Shown: positions 60,036-64,000 of the stretch, one piece after another
Layout of the letters: each line of letters opens with the position of its first letter
How positions within the stretch are numbered: the first letter of the stretch is position 1
Source: Rhodoferax sp.
GTDB lineage: Bacteria; Pseudomonadota; Gammaproteobacteria; Burkholderiales; Burkholderiaceae_C
Direction of reading: 5' to 3'
DNA: 64,000 nt
NCBI GenBank assembly: GCA_019449595.1
Contig: JAGRPL010000004.1
Coordinates: forward strand, 124,001 to 188,000
The notes under the pieces: generated by a model
Seen by the model: the letters and a program-made list of their open reading frames with translations, nothing else
What the model was told of the DNA's origin: nothing
Databases searched by the model: none
Made by a program: the position numbers and the translations under genes

Positions 60036-60151
60036 ATAGTGCGCCAGGAGCCGCTTGCGGCCTGAGATAATTCCGCGGTAACGCTATTTTTGTTGCACGT
60101 CTGTCCGGCACCCCGCGGGCGGGCCTTGCCCTACTTTGAAAGACTGTTCCC

Positions 60152-60607
60152 ATGTCAGACCAGACCCCCGTATTCCAGATTCAGCGCGTCTACCTCAAGG
60201 AAGCTTCGCTGGAGCAGCCCAACTCTCCCGCCATCCTGCTGGAGCAGGAACAGCCGGCGGTGGACATCCAGCTGGGCGTGGAAGCCACGCCGGTTGCCGA
60301 GGGCGTTTTTGAAGTGTGCGTGACTGCCACCGTGCAGACCAAGATCAAGGACAAGACCGTGTTCCTGGTGGAAGCCAAGCAGGCCGGCATTTTCGAGATC
60401 CGCAACGTGCCCGAAGAGCAGATGGGCCAGATCATGGGCATTGCCTGCCCGCAGATCGTCTACCCCTACCTGCGCGGCAACGTGGCCGACATCGTCCAGC
60501 GCGGCGGCTTCCCGCCCGTGCACCTGTCGGAAATCAACTTCCAGGCCATGTACGAGCAGCAGCAGATGGAAGCAGCCAGCGCCGCCAACGGCAGCCTGCC
60601 CCAGTAA
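60152..60607 (+). CDS. secB: Protein-export chaperone SecB
   Basis: SecB is a homotetrameric chaperone that keeps preproteins unfolded and delivers them to SecA. The 151-residue product has [41 protein letters not shown] and the conserved [24 protein letters not shown] (only the core IVYPYLRGN is needed for recognition). The order grxC-secB-gpsA is highly conserved in proteobacteria. Confidence 0.97.
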   Translation: MSDQTPVFQIQRVYLKEASLEQPNSPAILLEQEQPAVDIQLGVEATPVAEGVFEVCVTATVQTKIKDKTVFLVEAKQAGIFEIRNVPEEQMGQIMGIACPQIVYPYLRGNVADIVQRGGFPPVHLSEINFQAMYEQQQMEAASAANGSLPQ

Positions 60608-60620
60608 TTTCGGGCATTTT

Positions 60621-60670
60621 GGGCTTGCAGCCCCCGTGTTGATTGCGTAGCTAGCTATGAAAATAATAGT
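60621..60670 (-). repeat. Interspersed ~50 bp repeat, copy E, overlapping the gpsA start
   Basis: Read on the minus strand: ACTATTATTTTCATAGCTAG, CTACGCAA, and the end GGGGGCTGCAAGCCC. The gpsA ATG and its first codons (ATG AAA ATA ATA) lie within the inverted-repeat end of this copy. Confidence 0.75.
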
Positions 60671-61676
60671 GCTGGGTGGTGGCGCCTGGGGTACGGCGCT
60701 GGCGGTCAGTGCCAGTGGCAACCCGGCGGCGCAGCATGCCGTGACCCTGTGGGTGCGTGACGCGGCGCAGGGCCAGGCCCTGGCCCGCCAGCGCGTGAAC
60801 CAGCGTTACCTGCCCGGGGTGGCGTTGCCATCGGGCCTGCTGATCAGTGCCCAGCCGCTGGCGACGGAGCTGGCGCACCAGGACCTGGTCATCGTGGCGT
60901 CCCCCATGGCGGGCCTGCGCGGCCTGCTCGGCACCTTGCGCCAGTGCACCGTCCCGGTGGCGTGGCTGTGCAAGGGGTTCGAACAGGGTGTGGGCGAGGC
61001 GCCCGGCCTGCTGGGCCATGAGGTTCAGGGCCAGGTGGCACCCGGTCTGCGGGCCGGCGTGCTCAGCGGTCCCAGTTTTGCGCAGGAAGTGGCACAGGGC
61101 CAACCCACCGCGCTGGTCGCGGCCAGCGCGTATGCGGACGTGCGCGACGCACTGGTGGCCGGCTTTCACAGTCCGACACTGCGGGTGTATGCCAACGACG
61201 ACGTCGTCGGGGTGGAGGTGGGCGGTGCCGTCAAGAACGTGCTGGCCATTGCCACCGGTCTGTGCGATGGCTTGCAGCTGGGGTTGAACGCCCGCGCCGC
61301 TCTGATCACGCGAGGACTGGCCGAAATGACCCGCCTGGGGCTGGCATTGGGCGCCCGGGCCGAAACTTTCATGGGCTTGAGTGGTCTGGGGGATCTGGTG
61401 CTCACGGCCACGGGCGATCTGTCGCGCAACCGGCGCGTGGGTCTGGCCCTGGCGCAGGGCAAGACCCTGCAGCAGGCGGTGGAGGCTCTGGGCCACGTTG
61501 CCGAGGGCGTGTACTGCGCCCGCACCGTGGTGCAGCGCGCCCGCAGCCTGGGCGTGGACATGCCGATTGCCCGCAGCGTGGTGGATTTGCTGGACGGGCG
61601 CCTGCAACCGGCGCAGGCCGTGGCGACCCTGATGGGGCGCGAACCCGCCAGCGAAGGGAACGGCTCGGCGTTCTGA
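60657..61676 (+). CDS. gpsA: Glycerol-3-phosphate dehydrogenase [NAD(P)+] GpsA
   Basis: GpsA reduces dihydroxyacetone phosphate to glycerol-3-phosphate for phospholipid synthesis. The 339-residue product starts [16 protein letters not shown] (nucleotide-binding loop), with [20 protein letters not shown], the catalytic lysine in [13 protein letters not shown] and [15 protein letters not shown]. The start codon lies in an interspersed repeat, and no good ribosome site is visible: upstream is GCGTAGCTAGCT. It converges on cphA with 14 bases between stops. Confidence 0.96.
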   Translation: MKIIVLGGGAWGTALAVSASGNPAAQHAVTLWVRDAAQGQALARQRVNQRYLPGVALPSGLLISAQPLATELAHQDLVIVASPMAGLRGLLGTLRQCTVPVAWLCKGFEQGVGEAPGLLGHEVQGQVAPGLRAGVLSGPSFAQEVAQGQPTALVAASAYADVRDALVAGFHSPTLRVYANDDVVGVEVGGAVKNVLAIATGLCDGLQLGLNARAALITRGLAEMTRLGLALGARAETFMGLSGLGDLVLTATGDLSRNRRVGLALAQGKTLQQAVEALGHVAEGVYCARTVVQRARSLGVDMPIARSVVDLLDGRLQPAQAVATLMGREPASEGNGSAF

Positions 61677-61690
61677 TCCGCCGGGCGGCT

Positions 61691-64000
61691 TCAGCCCTGC
61701 TGGACCCGCGCCGCAATGTGGGCCAGCGCTTCTTCCACCTGGTCCACCAGAATCAGGCACAGTTCGCCGGGCGCCAGCTTGTCCATGGCGGTGTCGATGG
61801 CGCGGAACTCCCCCTTGATCTCCGAAATGTCAGTGGTGCGCTGCGCGTTGGCCAGGCCCTGGCGCAGCAGGGCCACCACTTCACCGTCCTTGCGGCCGCG
61901 CTGGCACTGGTCCTCGTAGAGCACGACTTCATCGAAGGCATTGCCCAGGATTTCGGTCTGCTGGCGGATGTCCTGGTCGCGCCGGTCGCCCGCACCGCTG
62001 ATGACCACGCTGCGCCGCGTGCCGGACATGGCCTGCACGGCCTGCACCAGCGCGATCATGGCGTCCGGGTTGTGGCCGTAGTCGGCAATGACCGTGGCGC
62101 CGCGGTACTGGAACAGGTTGAAGCGCCCCTGGGCGTTGTCCGTGTCGTTGGAGAAGCGGGCCAGCCCCTTGCGGATGGTGTCCCACGGCACATCCAGCGC
62201 CCACACGGCCGCCACGGCCGCCATGACGTTGTCGACCTGGAAGCCGATGGCGCCGCCCAGTGTCAGCGGCACATCCTTCAGGGCAATGGTCTGCTGGAAA
62301 TCGCCCTTGGCAGCCACGATGTGGCCGTCCTCGACGTAGACCACCGCCTGCCCCTGGGCCCGGTGCGTGGCCATGACGGGGTGGTTCTTGTCGGCGGCAA
62401 AAAACGTCACGGCGCCGCGGCACTTGCTGGCCATGGCGGCCACGGCGGGGTCGGCGGCATTGAGTACGGCCACGCCCGTGGGCGCCACGTTCTGGACGAT
62501 GACGCGCTTGAGCACGGCCAGGTCCTGCACCGTGGTGATGTAGTTCAGGCCCAGGTGGTCGCCGCTGCCCACGTTGGTCACCACGGCCACGTCGCAGCGG
62601 TCAAAGGCCAGGCCTTCGCGCAGCACGCCGCCCCGCGCGGTTTCCAGCACGGCGGCGTCCACGTCCGGGTGCAGCAGCACGCTCTTGGCGCTCTTGGGGC
62701 CGCTGCAGTCGCCGGTGTCGATGCAGGTGCCGTCCACATAGACGCCGTCGGTGTTGGTCATGCCCACCCGCAGCCCGTTGTAGGTCAGCAGGTGCGAGAT
62801 CAGCCGCACGGTGGTGGTCTTGCCGTTGGTTCCGGTGACGGCCACGATGGGAATGCGCCCGTCCTGCCCGTTCTTGAACATGCTGGAAATGATGGCCTCG
62901 CCCACGGCCCGGCCCTTGCCGAACGAGGGCGCCAGGTGCATGCGCAGGCCTGGCGCGGCGTTGACTTCCACCACGCCGCCGCCCTGTTCCTCGATCGGGC
63001 GCAGGATGCTGTCGCACACCACGTCCACGCCACAGATGTCCAGCCCCACCATGTGCGCCGCGGCCACGGCGCGCGCGGCCACATCGGGGTGCACGTCGTC
63101 GGTCACGTCGGTGGCCGAGCCGCCGGTGGACAGGTTGGCGTTGTTGCGCAAATTGATGCGCCGGCCCTTGTCGGGAATGTCGTCGGCGGTCACGCCCTGG
63201 GTGGCCAGGCAGGAGCGGGCAATGTCGTCGATGCGGATTTTGGTCAGCGACGTGGAGTGCCCGCTGCCGCGGCGCGGGTCCAGGTTGACCTGGTCCACCA
63301 GCTGTGTGATGGTGTGCACGCCGTCGCCCACCACCGTGGGCGGGTCGCGGCGGGCCGCGGCCACCAGCTTGTTGCCCACCACCAGCAGACGGAAATCGTT
63401 GCCGGGCATGTACCGCTCGACCAGGATGTCGTCGCGGAACTGGGTGGCAATGGCGTAGGCCTTCAGCAGATGTTCCTTGCTGGTGATGTTGACGGTAACG
63501 CCCTTGCCCTGGTTGCCGTCGTTGGGCTTGACCACCACGGGCAGGCCGATTTCGCAGGCGGCTGCCCAGGCGTCCTCGGCATCGCGCACTTCGCGCCCCA
63601 TGGGCACGGGCACGCCGGCGGCGGACAGCAGTTTCTTGGTCAGGTCCTTGTCCTGGGCAATGGCTTCGGAAATGGCACTGGTGGAGTCCATTTCGGCGGC
63701 CTGGATGCGCCGCTGCTTGCTGCCCCAGCCAAAGCGCACCATGCTGCCTTCGGTCATGCGGCTGTAGGGAATGCCGCGGGCCACGGCCGCATCCACAATG
63801 CAGCCGGTGCTTGGGCCCAGGCGCACGTCCTCGTCCAGGTCGCGCAGCTGGGCTAGGGCATCGGCCAGGTCGAACGGGGTGTCATCCCGCGCGGCCAGGC
63901 ACAGTGCCTCTGCCAGTTCCAGCGCCAGCCGGCCCACGGCCTCTTCGCTGTACTCCACCACCACTTGGTACACGTGGGGTTCCACGGTCGCGGTGGTGCA
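61691..64000 (-). CDS. cphA: Cyanophycin synthetase CphA, N-terminus outside window
   Basis: CphA polymerises Asp and Arg into cyanophycin, a nitrogen store. At least 769 residues are present. The ATP-grasp domain comes first (VVVKPNDGNQGKGV, GVDVVCDSI, VVEVNAAPGLRMH), then the Mur-ligase-like domain with VTGTNGKTTTVRL and ADYGHNPDA. The frame is open to the window end; TVEPHVYQVVVEYS corresponds to about residue 100 in other CphA proteins, so the GTG at 63985 is an internal codon. Two forms (CphA and CphA') occur in Betaproteobacteria; which one this is cannot be told without the start. Confidence 0.93.
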   Translation of the reverse strand, partial: CTTATVEPHVYQVVVEYSEEAVGRLALELAEALCLAARDDTPFDLADALAQLRDLDEDVRLGPSTGCIVDAAVARGIPYSRMTEGSMVRFGWGSKQRRIQAAEMDSTSAISEAIAQDKDLTKKLLSAAGVPVPMGREVRDAEDAWAAACEIGLPVVVKPNDGNQGKGVTVNITSKEHLLKAYAIATQFRDDILVERYMPGNDFRLLVVGNKLVAAARRDPPTVVGDGVHTITQLVDQVNLDPRRGSGHSTSLTKIRIDDIARSCLATQGVTADDIPDKGRRINLRNNANLSTGGSATDVTDDVHPDVAARAVAAAHMVGLDICGVDVVCDSILRPIEEQGGGVVEVNAAPGLRMHLAPSFGKGRAVGEAIISSMFKNGQDGRIPIVAVTGTNGKTTTVRLISHLLTYNGLRVGMTNTDGVYVDGTCIDTGDCSGPKSAKSVLLHPDVDAAVLETARGGVLREGLAFDRCDVAVVTNVGSGDHLGLNYITTVQDLAVLKRVIVQNVAPTGVAVLNAADPAVAAMASKCRGAVTFFAADKNHPVMATHRAQGQAVVYVEDGHIVAAKGDFQQTIALKDVPLTLGGAIGFQVDNVMAAVAAVWALDVPWDTIRKGLARFSNDTDNAQGRFNLFQYRGATVIADYGHNPDAMIALVQAVQAMSGTRRSVVISGAGDRRDQDIRQQTEILGNAFDEVVLYEDQCQRGRKDGEVVALLRQGLANAQRTTDISEIKGEFRAIDTAMDKLAPGELCLILVDQVEEALAHIAARVQQG

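Noticed and set aside
61262..63856. 864-codon plus-strand open frame opposite cphA
   Set aside because: Antisense shadow of a well-conserved gene; its translation is low complexity (Gly/His/Val/Ala) without motifs.

Overview
The window is chromosomal DNA of a high-GC betaproteobacterium, most likely a member of the Comamonadaceae (Burkholderiales; Rhodoferax/Acidovorax/Polaromonas-like). The evidence is the gene content and order (DUF721-M23 peptidase-secA-argJ-DUF815 ATPase-mutT; yacG-zapD-coaE-pilD-pilC-pilB; ispB/rplU-rpmA-obgE-proB), a 1306-residue DUF3683 oxidase, a beta-type cyanophycin synthetase, and a ~50 bp interspersed repeat of a kind I associate with this family. The genus cannot be fixed from the sequence alone.

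Region 1 (1 to 11182) is the right-hand part of an integrated mobile element. In order it holds: the end of hsdM, then hsdS and hsdR (type I restriction-modification); a minus-strand cassette of very small overlapping genes including a DUF6573 protein; about 450 bp of non-coding, strongly inverted-repeat DNA ending in a terminator-like hairpin; a winged-helix replication-relaxation-like protein; a D5/P4-type SF3 helicase ('primase') protein; and a tyrosine recombinase. Just beyond the recombinase lies the 3' half of a tRNA-Thr(UGU) followed by eight T residues. This is what the chromosomal side of an att site looks like when an element has inserted into the tRNA gene. The left end and the rebuilt tRNA should lie outside the window. 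The element looks like a satellite or mobilizable island carrying an R-M system.

Region 2 (11200 to 64000) is core chromosome with dense, often overlapping operons. The early part covers envelope, secretion and division (M23 peptidase, SecA, ZapD), arginine synthesis (ArgJ), CoA synthesis (CoaE) and type IV pilus assembly (PilB, PilC, PilD). A tRNA-Pro(CGG) and IspB follow, then ribosomal proteins L21 and L27 with ObgE and ProB. Next come RppH, ProS, a lytic transglycosylase, Grx4, PrmC with its substrate RF1 (prfA), and HemA. After a glycerophosphodiesterase and the large FAD/Fe-S oxidase there is a ubiquinone block (ubiE, ubiJ, ubiB; IspB in this window would make the polyprenyl tail). AspS, NudB and FolE follow; NudB and FolE act at the first two steps of folate synthesis and lie near each other. 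The last part holds a cardiolipin synthase, a short BLUF photoreceptor, a FlhG/MinD-like ATPase coupled to a diguanylate cyclase, a SulP transporter coupled to MoeB, a CtpA protease, GpmA, a rhodanese-GrxC-SecB-GpsA run, and a cyanophycin synthetase cut by the window edge.

The most unusual points are: an HsdS whose two target-recognition domains are nearly the same, predicting a palindromic bipartite target; the structured non-coding block in the island; the palindrome-rich integrase control region beside the tRNA-Thr att fragment; and at least six copies of one small repeat, two of which supply a start codon (gpsA) or a stop codon (clsB) and one of which sits in frame inside proS.
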